Assembly: GCA_946480785.1 (NCBI GenBank)
Contig: CAMLLD010000093.1
Span: 1-21,078, forward strand
DNA length: 21,078 bases
Reading direction: 5' to 3'
Source: an uncultured Blastocatellia bacterium
GTDB taxonomy: Bacteria; Acidobacteriota; Blastocatellia; Pyrinomonadales; Pyrinomonadaceae
Below the pieces are notes generated by a model. It saw only the letters and a list, made by a program, of their open reading frames with translations, ran no database searches and was not told the DNA's origin. The position numbers and the translations under genes are program-made. This document shows positions 1 to 6,192 of this stretch, piece after piece. The stretch's first letter is position 1. Each line of letters starts with the position of its first letter.

Positions 1-116
1 AGAGGTCCATGATCGGCACGAGCGCCGTGGTCACGCGCGACGTCCAACCGCACCACATCGTCGTCGGCATCCCCGCCAAGACCGTGAAGGTTAAAGACTC
101 AGATCCAGCCGTTTAA
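1..116 (+). CDS. Hexapeptide-repeat acyltransferase, C-terminal fragment
   Basis: The reading frame is open from the left edge to a TAA at 114-116 and is cut off at its start by the window. The 37 visible residues include IGTSAVVTRDV, then HHIVVGIPAKTVK. This is the typical last coil of a left-handed beta-helix (hexapeptide repeat) acyltransferase, as in maltose/serine O-acetyltransferases and sugar or lipid acyltransferases, where the G-V/I-P-A-K motif closes the trimeric helix. The acceptor substrate cannot be told from this tail. A hairpin follows the stop within five bases, so the gene probably ends its transcript before the pilus leader. Confidence 0.8.
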   Translation, partial: RSMIGTSAVVTRDVQPHHIVVGIPAKTVKVKDSDPAV

Positions 117-120
117 GTGC

Positions 121-154
121 GGAAGAGAAACTGGAATGCGCGACAGTTTCTTCC
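121..154 (+). terminator. Hairpin after the acyltransferase stop codon
   Basis: GGAAG-(AG)-AAACTG at 121-133 pairs with CAGTTTCTTCC at 144-154, giving 11 base pairs with a two-base bulge and a 10-base loop. It starts four bases after the acyltransferase stop. There is no good T-run after it, so it may be a weak or Rho-assisted terminator or a 3'-end stabiliser. Confidence 0.4.
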
Positions 155-189
155 AGAAACCAGCGCTCAAAACACCTCGTAAACCAAGC

Positions 190-215
190 TTAACTCCTGC
201 TACATATAGAGTTAA
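190..215. promoter_or_regulatory. Inverted repeat upstream of the pil promoter
   Basis: TTAACTC (190-196) and GAGTTAA (209-215) are perfect 7-base arms separated by 12 bases. The repeat ends 17 bases before the -35 hexamer of the pil promoter, a position where an activator or repressor could bind. No regulator can be assigned from sequence alone. Confidence 0.35.
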
Positions 216-232
216 ACGACGCAAAATAGCGG

Positions 233-260
233 TTGACATTGTTTGGCCCATTAATGTACT
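233..260 (+). promoter_or_regulatory. Sigma-70-type promoter for the pil leader
   Basis: A perfect -35 TTGACA (233-238) is followed after 16 bases by TGTACT (255-260), four of six matches to TATAAT. Predicted transcription start is near 267, leaving about 340 bases of leader before pilM. That is long enough to hold the riboswitch and the small ORF. Confidence 0.5.
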
Positions 261-273
261 CTCACTGAGGTTA

Positions 274-334
274 ACGGCATAGCCTGCCGTTTACCGGGTG
301 CCTACCTGGATTAAAACCAGCGGTCAGTCCCGCT
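274..334 (+). other. Tandem small hairpins in the pil leader
   Basis: Three short stem-loops lie between the predicted transcription start and the riboswitch. They are ACGGCA/TGCCGT (274-279 with 285-290), CTGG/CCAG (306-309 with 317-320) and AGCGG/CCGCT (319-323 with 330-334). The last two share bases and are mutually exclusive. I recognise no known RNA family here. Confidence 0.35.
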
Positions 335-341
335 AAATACT

Positions 342-436
342 TGGAGCAACGATAAAGGCACACTTCGCGCGAGCGGAGGTCGCAAAGCCTACGGAAGTTG
401 GTCGTACCAACTTGGCTGGGTTCCCGATGAGCTTCA
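342..436 (+). promoter_or_regulatory. GEMM-type cyclic-di-GMP-I riboswitch
   Basis: The stretch matches the GEMM (c-di-GMP-I) aptamer in order. The 5' core ATAAAGGCACAC (352-363) is followed by a 6-bp stem CTTCGC/GCGGAG capped by the GNRA tetraloop GCGA (363-378), then the hallmark GTCGCAAAGCC (379-389). A second arm has AGCC/GGCT closing a perfect 8-bp helix AAGTTGGT/ACCAACTT (395-413), and the 3' core GGGTTCCCGATG ends at 429. A six-pair closing helix, TGGAGC (342-347) with GCTTCA (431-436), completes the two-arm fold. The base before the core GCA is G, equivalent to Vc2 G20 if my alignment is right, which favours c-di-GMP over the A20 variants that sense cyclic AMP-GMP. No U-rich terminator follows, so control is likely translational or Rho-linked. 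It lies 174 bases upstream of pilM. The call is from memory of the consensus; no covariance search was run. Confidence 0.85.
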
Positions 437-486
437 TTCCTGCCGTACCTGCCAATCACCTGCCACGCAAAGGGACCGTCACCTTT

Positions 487-609
487 ATGCAAACCAAACC
501 TGCTGCCACCCTGAAACTCGTCAAACGACAACTGCCGCGCGCCCGTAAGGCCCGTGCCCGCCTTCGTCAACAAAACAAACAACGCGCTGCCGCGGTGAGG
601 ACCAACTAA
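487..609 (+). CDS. Small basic 40-residue leader ORF
   Basis: An ATG at 487 opens a 40-codon frame ending in TAA at 607-609, one base before the pilM ATG, so translation could couple to pilM. The SD-like AAAGGGA (469-475) sits 11 bases upstream. AAAGG (469-473) can pair with CCTTT (482-486), hiding the ribosome site in a hairpin next to the start codon, a possible output of the riboswitch. The product is rich in Arg, Lys and Gln (RARKARARLRQQNKQR) with no membrane segment or known domain. An in-frame ATG at 427 would add 20 residues but lies inside the aptamer. It may be a leader peptide rather than a stable protein. Confidence 0.4.
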   Translation: MQTKPAATLKLVKRQLPRARKARARLRQQNKQRAAAVRTN

Positions 610-610
610 C

Positions 611-1672
611 ATGTTCAAAAAAGCCTCCGGCAAAAAGAACCTCGTCGGTCTCGACATCGGCTCCAGCTCCGTGAAAGCAGTGGAGCTCGCCAAAAAGGGA
701 GCAACCTTGCAGCTCCTGAACCTCGGCTTCGAGAACCTGCAGACCGACACGATTGTTGACGGCCAAATCATGGAACTCAACAACGTCTCCAACGTCATCG
801 CGCAGATCTTCAGCCAGCATCAGATCCGCACGACGCGAGTTGCCGCGGGCGTGAGCGGCCATTCGGTGATCGTGAAGAACATCGTCCTGCCGCAGATGAG
901 CCAGGAAGAGTTGCAGGAGTCGTTCAGTTGGCACGCCGAAGAGCACATTCCGTTCGACATCGCCGACGTGAATCTCGATTACGAATTGACCAGCCGCTCG
1001 GATGATGCGCTGCACGTCCTGATGGCCGCGTGCAAGAGCGACAAGATCGCGAACGTCAAACAAGCAATCCAGCTCGCCGGCAAGCAGCCGGTGATCATCG
1101 ACGTCGATGCGTTCGCTTTACAGAACTGCTACGAGGTGAACTATCACCCGCGTCCGGGTGAGATCGTGGCGCTGCTGAATATCGGCGCGGCGACGATGAA
1201 CATCAACATCCTCAATGGCACGCGCTCGATCTTCGCGCGTGACGCTTCAGCGGGTGGCAGCCAGTACACGAGCCTGCTGCAGAAAGAACTCGGCCTCAGC
1301 TTCGAACAAGCCGAAGGCGTGAAGCGTGGCATGGCTTTGCCCGACAACGTCGAAGCGCGGCCCATTCAGCCGATCATCGAGACAGTTTCGGAAACGCTGG
1401 CGCTCGAAGTGAAGAAAACTTTCGACTTCTATCGCGCGACCGTGCAGGAAGGCGAAGCAACGATACAGAAGATCCTGCTGGCCGGTGGTGGCTCGAAGCT
1501 CCCGGGCCTCGCGGATTTCCTGTCGCGGAAGTTTGAAATCCCGGTCGAGGTTTTCGATCCGTTCAAGCAGATCGAAGTCGACGGGAAGAAGTTTGATCCG
1601 GACTACATGCGCGAGATCGTGCCGGAGATGGCCGTGGCGGTCGGGCTCGCGTTGAGAGGAGTGGAAGCATGA
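611..1672 (+). CDS. pilM: Type IV pilus assembly protein PilM
   Basis: This is a 353-residue cytoplasmic actin-fold ATPase-like protein, the usual length for PilM. It docks on the cytoplasmic tail of PilN and links the inner-membrane PilN/PilO complex to the pilus motor. The phosphate-1 motif GLDIGSSSVKAVEL is at residues 13-26. A second nucleotide-site segment, ALLNIGAATMNINI, lies in mid-protein, and LLAGGGSKLPGLADFL near residue 300 is the adenosine motif of the FtsA/PilM family. The start is set by TGAGGA (596-601), nine bases upstream. It is the first large gene after the riboswitch leader and overlaps pilN by four bases (ATGA), so the two are translationally coupled. Confidence 0.95.
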   Translation: MFKKASGKKNLVGLDIGSSSVKAVELAKKGATLQLLNLGFENLQTDTIVDGQIMELNNVSNVIAQIFSQHQIRTTRVAAGVSGHSVIVKNIVLPQMSQEELQESFSWHAEEHIPFDIADVNLDYELTSRSDDALHVLMAACKSDKIANVKQAIQLAGKQPVIIDVDAFALQNCYEVNYHPRPGEIVALLNIGAATMNINILNGTRSIFARDASAGGSQYTSLLQKELGLSFEQAEGVKRGMALPDNVEARPIQPIIETVSETLALEVKKTFDFYRATVQEGEATIQKILLAGGGSKLPGLADFLSRKFEIPVEVFDPFKQIEVDGKKFDPDYMREIVPEMAVAVGLALRGVEA

Positions 1673-2382
1673 TCAAGATAAACCTGCTCGAGTCAGTCAC
1701 GGATCGGCCGCAGGGCGTCGCGGCGGTTGAAGACAAGGTCGCGAGCCCGCGTATTCAGACGCTGCTGCTCGCGATGACGGTGTTTGGTTTGATGGTCCTC
1801 GCGATGGGTTACGACTACGTCAGCACGAATATGGCGTACAGCGCCGCGCAAAGAGAGCTCGACAATCAGAAGCGCATCAACCAGCAGATGCTCGCGATTC
1901 AAAAAGAGCAACAGGAGCTCGAGAAGAAGACAAAAGAGATTCAGGCGCGCATCGACGCGATCAAGAAACTGCGCGAGTCGCAACAAGGTCCCAGCGCCGT
2001 GTTGCAGGAGATCAAAGCCCGCTTCGACGCCGTTCCCGGTCTTTACCTGACGAGCATCGAACAGAAAGACGGCGAAGTAACGATCAAAGGCGAGTCGCCG
2101 AACGAGTACTCGGTTACGAAGTTTGGTCAAAGCCTCGAATTCTCCGGCGGACTGTTCAGCAACCTCAACATCGAAACGCAAAGAGAAGCGGTGAAGGACT
2201 CTGCGTCAGCTTCGAGCGCCACTCCGGCTGCGAGCGCAGCGCCGAATGCAGCCAACGATACAAACGTTCCGAAGCCTGAAGTCGTGGTCTTCACGGTTAA
2301 GGCAAGCTTCGGCAAAGACAACTCGAAAACGCAGCCGCAATCCGCTCCTGCTCCGGCGAGTCAGGTCGCGATGAAGAAGTAG
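1669..2382 (+). CDS. pilN: Type IV pilus assembly protein PilN
   Basis: A 237-residue bitopic inner-membrane protein. The N-terminal MIKINLL is the conserved INL motif that inserts into PilM. One membrane helix follows at about residues 33-53, then a strongly charged coiled coil (about 58-105, rich in Q, E and K) and a periplasmic ferredoxin-like domain (about 110-170) that pairs with PilO. The last 65 residues are a low-complexity Ala/Ser/Pro tail not needed for the fold, which makes the protein somewhat longer than the typical 180-200 residues. The start codon overlaps the pilM stop (ATGA), so coupled translation is expected. Confidence 0.93.
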   Translation: MIKINLLESVTDRPQGVAAVEDKVASPRIQTLLLAMTVFGLMVLAMGYDYVSTNMAYSAAQRELDNQKRINQQMLAIQKEQQELEKKTKEIQARIDAIKKLRESQQGPSAVLQEIKARFDAVPGLYLTSIEQKDGEVTIKGESPNEYSVTKFGQSLEFSGGLFSNLNIETQREAVKDSASASSATPAASAAPNAANDTNVPKPEVVVFTVKASFGKDNSKTQPQSAPAPASQVAMKK

Positions 2383-2406
2383 CGCCTTCTGAAAAGGATC
2401 AATGAA

Positions 2407-3054
2407 ATGAAACTCGGCAAGCTTCCAACCCTTCCCTGGTACCTGCGACTCGTCGCCTTTCTGGTCGTCGGCGGCGGGCTGTACTTCGCGTTCTCCTACT
2501 TCGTGACCGGCGGTACGCGCAAGGAAACGAAGTCGATGGAAGACGAGATCGCGCGCTTGCGACCGTTGAATGCGCAGGCGCAGATCGTTTCGCAGAACCT
2601 GAACAACTTCAAAGCGACCTACAAGGCACGTGAAGAAGAGTACGCGGAACTGAAAGCACTGCTGCCGGAACAGCGCGAGCTGACGATGGTGTTGCAGGGA
2701 ATTCAGGATCGCGCGCGCACCAACGGTCTGGTGCTGAGCCGTTTCAATCCGAAGGAAGACGTACAGCAGGACAACTACAGCGGCAAGAAGATCGAAGTCA
2801 ACGTGGTGAGCGGCTTCACCGGCCTGCGCGCGTTCTTCGAACAGTTGGCCCACTACCAGCGCATCGTTTCGATTTCCAACTTCGAACTCAAACAGATCGA
2901 GAAGCAGTCGTTGAATAAGACTGTCGAGGCGCGTTTCGATCTCACTGCTTACTACGTTTCGTCCGAGCGCTTGCAGGGCCAACCACAGGGTAACGCGAAA
3001 GGCGCAGGTGGCGGCACGACCGCCGCTCCGGCTGCTACTCAGCCCGCAAAATAA
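2407..3054 (+). CDS. pilO: Type IV pilus assembly protein PilO
   Basis: A 215-residue inner-membrane protein of the pilus alignment complex. A short cytoplasmic N-terminus (MKLGKLPTLPWYLR) is followed by one membrane helix at about 14-33, a coiled coil at about 38-85 and a periplasmic ferredoxin-like domain (about 90-190, including GFTGLRAFFEQLAHYQRIVSI, a typical PilO core strand-helix). It ends in a Gly/Ala/Thr-rich tail. AAAGGA lies upstream of the ATG. It sits 24 bases after pilN and 14 bases before pilP and would form the PilN-PilO heterodimer. Confidence 0.93.
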   Translation: MKLGKLPTLPWYLRLVAFLVVGGGLYFAFSYFVTGGTRKETKSMEDEIARLRPLNAQAQIVSQNLNNFKATYKAREEEYAELKALLPEQRELTMVLQGIQDRARTNGLVLSRFNPKEDVQQDNYSGKKIEVNVVSGFTGLRAFFEQLAHYQRIVSISNFELKQIEKQSLNKTVEARFDLTAYYVSSERLQGQPQGNAKGAGGGTTAAPAATQPAK

Positions 3055-3068
3055 CGAAGAGAGTCATC

Positions 3069-3689
3069 ATGATCCACGACAACAAAACATCGAGAGTTTG
3101 GTTGACGGCTTCGCTACTCGGCGCATCGCTGCTGGTTAGTGGTTTGTTCGTTACGGCGATGGCCCAGGACGGAGCTGCCAATAACGCGCAGCCGGCGCAA
3201 CAGAAGTCCGCGGCGACGAAGAAAATACAGTCCAGTGGCCGCGATCCGTTCCGCAAGTATGAGCCGCCGCGTGTGGTCGAAAAGAAAGTTGCCAATCAGG
3301 TTCCGGTGGCCTCGATTCAGGAACGCATCAATCGTTACAAGGCGCAGAAAGCCGCCGCGATGAACGCGCGCATGCCGGCGCCGAAGCCCACCACCGCCCT
3401 GTTGCTCAGCGAGATTGAGGTGATCGGAATTTCCCGCACGCCGCGTGGTTACGCCGCTATCGTCGAAGCAACTCCAATCAAACTTTCCTACGTGATCTAT
3501 CCGGGCGAGACTTTCTACGACGGCCAGTTGGTCGCGATCGAAGACAATCGCCTGGTGTTCCGTCGTGAAACCGTGTTCAGCGATGGCCATCGCGAAAGAA
3601 CAACCGTCCCGAAATCTTTACGACAACCGAGCTCGGTGAACTCGGTACCTGCTCCTGGCGCCACCGCAGTCGCGACCGCCAACCCTTAA
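3069..3689 (+). CDS. pilP: PilP-like type IV pilus periplasmic protein
   Basis: A 206-residue exported protein that bridges PilN/PilO to the PilQ secretin. An N-terminal signal segment (about residues 10-31, ending in AMAQ) is followed by a disordered region with the conserved GRDPFRKYEPP motif (about 56-66), equivalent to the PilP DPF motif. The C-terminal beta domain (about 112-190) contains IEVIGISRTPRGYAAIVEA, YVIYPGETFYDGQLVAIEDN and RLVFRRE, matching the PilP core strands. Unlike proteobacterial PilP there is no lipobox cysteine, so it is probably soluble or held by an uncleaved helix rather than lipidated. The PilP name rests on position and these motifs. Confidence 0.82.
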   Translation: MIHDNKTSRVWLTASLLGASLLVSGLFVTAMAQDGAANNAQPAQQKSAATKKIQSSGRDPFRKYEPPRVVEKKVANQVPVASIQERINRYKAQKAAAMNARMPAPKPTTALLLSEIEVIGISRTPRGYAAIVEATPIKLSYVIYPGETFYDGQLVAIEDNRLVFRRETVFSDGHRERTTVPKSLRQPSSVNSVPAPGATAVATANP

Positions 3690-3723
3690 CAACTTTGGTT
3701 TGGTTGCCAGACCAGACCGTTTC

Positions 3724-3760
3724 GGCGCTGGTGTTCTTCACAAAACACCGGCGCTCTTTT
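3724..3760 (+). terminator. Intrinsic terminator/attenuator between pilP and pilQ
   Basis: GCGCTGGTGTT (3725-3735) pairs with AACACCGGCGC (3744-3754), 11 pairs with one G-T, an 8-base loop and the tract TCTTTT after it. This splits pilMNOP from pilQ transcriptionally, at least in part. Confidence 0.65.
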
Positions 3761-3786
3761 GACAACCAGGACTCGCCGCGTTCAGT
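3759..3786 (+). promoter_or_regulatory. Possible pilQ promoter overlapping the terminator tail
   Basis: A perfect TTGACA (3759-3764) begins in the T-tract of the terminator. The best -10, TTCAGT (3781-3786), at 16 bases spacing, is poor (three of six). It would explain how pilQ is expressed past the terminator. Confidence 0.3.
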
Positions 3787-3852
3787 GCGGCGCGCGCTTA
3801 TTTGCCCCGGCAATAGAGCGTAGTGCGTGGCGGTGGAGTTCTGAAATCCCCC

Positions 3853-3860
3853 TAAGGAGG
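3853..3860 (+). promoter_or_regulatory. pilQ: Very strong pilQ ribosome binding site
   Basis: TAAGGAGG is a full match to the anti-Shine-Dalgarno sequence, five bases before the pilQ ATG. It is much stronger than the sites of pilM-P and fits the need for a dodecamer-or-larger secretin ring. Confidence 0.75.
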
Positions 3861-3865
3861 GAACG

Positions 3866-5791
3866 ATGTCTTATCAGCCTCGAGTTAGATCAGCCATCTG
3901 GACCACGCTCGTCCTGTTGCTTGTCTGCACGCCCGCGACAAGCTCTTTGGCTGCCATGAAATCTTCAGACGCGGTCGACTCGGCCCAGCAGAGTCTCGCC
4001 GCGGCGCCGACTCCGACTCCGCCGGCGGGCATGACGCGCGGCGCGGACAAACAGTCGGAGCAAGGGCGACAGTACGGACAGCCGGGATTCGTCGGTGAGC
4101 CGATCAATCTGAACGTCGTCAACGCCGACATCCGCGACATCCTCAACTACATCACCGAACAGTACGGCGTGAATTTCGTCATCGATGCGTCGGTGGCTGC
4201 CGTGCCCGTGACGGTGAACGTGCAGGATGTGCCGTGGAACGTTGCGCTCGACGCGGTGCTGAAAGCGAACCGTCTCGGTATCGAAGTCAACGGCAACATC
4301 TTGCGCGTGGCGACGACGGACGTGTTGGCGAAGGAAGCTGAAACGCAGAAGGTGATCAACGACTCGCGGCTGGATGCTTCGCCGCTCGTCACCGAATTTA
4401 TTCGTCTTAACTATGCGCGCGCTTCGGGCACGTTGGCCCAGGCAGCCGGATCGACGGGCGCGTTCTCCGGCGGCGCGACGAACCTCAGTTTCAGTGGTGG
4501 CGCTGGTGGCGATGCGACCGGCGGCAGCGGCGATCAAGGCTTGTTGCCGATCATTTCGCGACGACTTTCGCGTCGTGGTTCGATCGAAGTCGACGGCCGC
4601 AGCAACACGCTGATCATCACGGACGTGAAAGAGAACATCGATGCGATTCGACAGCTCGTCGCGATCCTGGACCAGCCCGAGCCGCAGGTCGAGATCGAAA
4701 CGCGCATTGTCATTGCGCAACGCAATTTCAGCCGCGACCTCGGCGCGCAGCTTTCACTCGGCGTCGCGAACTTGGGTCGTGGTGGTTTGGCTAACGTTTC
4801 CACGCTGCCCGCGCAGAACACGAACAGCGGTTCGGGAAGCGGTAGTGGCGGTTCAGGTTCCGGTGGTTCAGGTTCCGGTTCCGGCGGTTCTGGTTCCGGC
4901 AGCGCGACTGGCGTGAAATCTGGTCCAAACCCGTTCAGCGTGTTTGGTGGTTTGGGCGGAACACCGGCGCCGTTGAATAACCTTGCGGCGGCGGCAGCGA
5001 CCACCGTGATTGGTTTGACGACCGGATTGATTGGCAGCGCGCAGATTAGCGCTTTGATTACCCTCGCTGAATCGCGCGGTCAGGCAAAGACGGTCGCGAC
5101 ACCGCGCGTCACCGCATTGAACAATCGTCCGGCGCAGATCGAAAGTGGTTCGCAGATCCCGGTGCAAACGACGCAGGCCGCAAGCGGTACTGCGGTGGTG
5201 ACGACAACGTTCGTTTCCGTTCCGCTGCGTCTCTCGATCACGCCGCAGATCACCGACGCAGGCACGGTCGTGTTGCGCGTCACGATCGAAAACAACACCA
5301 TCAACACCGGTATCGCCGTCGGTGGCGTGCCGGGTATCGACACGCAGCGCATGCAGTCCGAAGTGCTCGTTCCCGATGGCGGCACGACTGTGATGGGCGG
5401 TGTGTTGGCGGATACCGAAGGTGAGACTCAGCAACGCACGCCGGGACTCGCTTCGATTCCCGTCGTCGGCAATCTCTTCAAGCGCAAACTGACCACGCGG
5501 CAGAACAGTGAAATCCTGTTCTTCATCACGCCGCACATCTATCGTCCGGATTATCAGGGACGTCCAACCGCAGGCACTGTCAGCACTGGTCAACGTACGG
5601 TCACGATTCCGCAGCCGGTTCCACTTGGCAACCCGCCGAGCAACACGCCGACGCCGACCCAGTTGCAACAGCAGCCGCAGCCTCAAACGACACCAACAAC
5701 TCAGCCGCAATTGCTGAGTGCTCCCACCGCCAACAGTCCTGCCGGCACGAACACCGCGCGGCCCGGGACGCTGAGCGGCCAACGTCCGTAA
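3866..5791 (+). CDS. pilQ: Type IV pilus secretin PilQ
   Basis: A 641-residue outer-membrane secretin, the gated pore for the pilus fibre. A signal peptide (about 1-30, hydrophobic 11-28, ending SSLAA) is followed by a Pro/Gln-rich linker and an N0/STN-like domain (78-155: INLNVVNADIRDILNYITEQ, NVQDVPWNVALDAVLKAN). A secretin N-type domain (about 172-272) carries a Gly-rich insert at 194-225. The C-terminal secretin barrel (272-562) includes VEIETRIVIAQ, a Gly/Ser run at 321-347, TVATPRVTALNN, VPDGGTTVMGGVL and the signature PGLASIPVVGNLFKRK. The last 80 residues are Pro/Gln/Thr-rich. AMIN peptidoglycan-binding domains, usual in longer PilQ proteins, are absent, so the protein is on the short side. 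Confidence 0.95.
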   Translation: MSYQPRVRSAIWTTLVLLLVCTPATSSLAAMKSSDAVDSAQQSLAAAPTPTPPAGMTRGADKQSEQGRQYGQPGFVGEPINLNVVNADIRDILNYITEQYGVNFVIDASVAAVPVTVNVQDVPWNVALDAVLKANRLGIEVNGNILRVATTDVLAKEAETQKVINDSRLDASPLVTEFIRLNYARASGTLAQAAGSTGAFSGGATNLSFSGGAGGDATGGSGDQGLLPIISRRLSRRGSIEVDGRSNTLIITDVKENIDAIRQLVAILDQPEPQVEIETRIVIAQRNFSRDLGAQLSLGVANLGRGGLANVSTLPAQNTNSGSGSGSGGSGSGGSGSGSGGSGSGSATGVKSGPNPFSVFGGLGGTPAPLNNLAAAAATTVIGLTTGLIGSAQISALITLAESRGQAKTVATPRVTALNNRPAQIESGSQIPVQTTQAASGTAVVTTTFVSVPLRLSITPQITDAGTVVLRVTIENNTINTGIAVGGVPGIDTQRMQSEVLVPDGGTTVMGGVLADTEGETQQRTPGLASIPVVGNLFKRKLTTRQNSEILFFITPHIYRPDYQGRPTAGTVSTGQRTVTIPQPVPLGNPPSNTPTPTQLQQQPQPQTTPTTQPQLLSAPTANSPAGTNTARPGTLSGQRP

Positions 5792-5802
5792 TTGGAGGCC
5801 AT

Positions 5803-6168
5803 ATGTTCAAGGAGATGCTTGAGTCCATTATCGAACGCACCGAGGGCAGCCTCGGTGCGCTCATAATGGGAACCGATGGAATTGCCGTCGAGAAAGTGCT
5901 GGGCCAGGCTGGCGCCGAATTGAACCTCGACGTTGCGGCGGCGGAGTTTACGTCGCTCGTGCGCAGCGCGCAGCGAGCGGGCTCCGACACGGGCCTTGGC
6001 GGCCTGCGGGAGCTCGTCATCTCGCTCGAAGGCGCGGTGATGTTGATGCGACTGCTCAGTAAGGATTACTTCGTCGTGCTGGCGTTGACCACCGAAGGGA
6101 ACATCGGCCGTGGCCGTTTCGAATTGCGTAAAGCCGAATTGAAACTGGCGAAAGAGTTCGCGATCTAG
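5803..6168 (+). CDS. Roadblock/LC7 domain protein, MglB-like
   Basis: A 121-residue soluble protein spanning a single Roadblock/LC7 fold. The N-terminal helix MFKEMLESIIERTEGSLGAL is followed by GTDGIAVEKV, then AAAEFTSLVRSAQRAGSDTG (helix), ELVISLEGAVMLMRLLSKDYFVVLAL (central strands) and a C-terminal helix. Such proteins bind Ras-like GTPases. MglB is the GTPase-activating partner of MglA that sets cell polarity and pilus pole choice. An SD (GGAGG, 5792-5796) sits five bases before the ATG and the gap to pilQ is 11 bases, so it is in the pilQ transcript. No mglA is visible in the window. The MglB role is inference from fold and neighbours. Confidence 0.85.
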   Translation: MFKEMLESIIERTEGSLGALIMGTDGIAVEKVLGQAGAELNLDVAAAEFTSLVRSAQRAGSDTGLGGLRELVISLEGAVMLMRLLSKDYFVVLALTTEGNIGRGRFELRKAELKLAKEFAI

Positions 6169-6192
6169 ATTGTCTGTGCACTGGGAGAATTT

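Noticed and set aside
521..1063. 180-codon minus-strand ORF over pilM
   Set aside because: Antisense shadow of the clear pilM frame; no SD or recognisable domain.
2206..2982. 258-codon minus-strand ORF over pilN/pilO
   Set aside because: Antisense shadow of two well-supported pilus genes; composition is Arg/Leu/Val-rich as expected for a mirror frame.
4868..5782. 304-codon minus-strand ORF over pilQ
   Set aside because: Antisense to the secretin domain; Arg-rich with no protein-like motifs.
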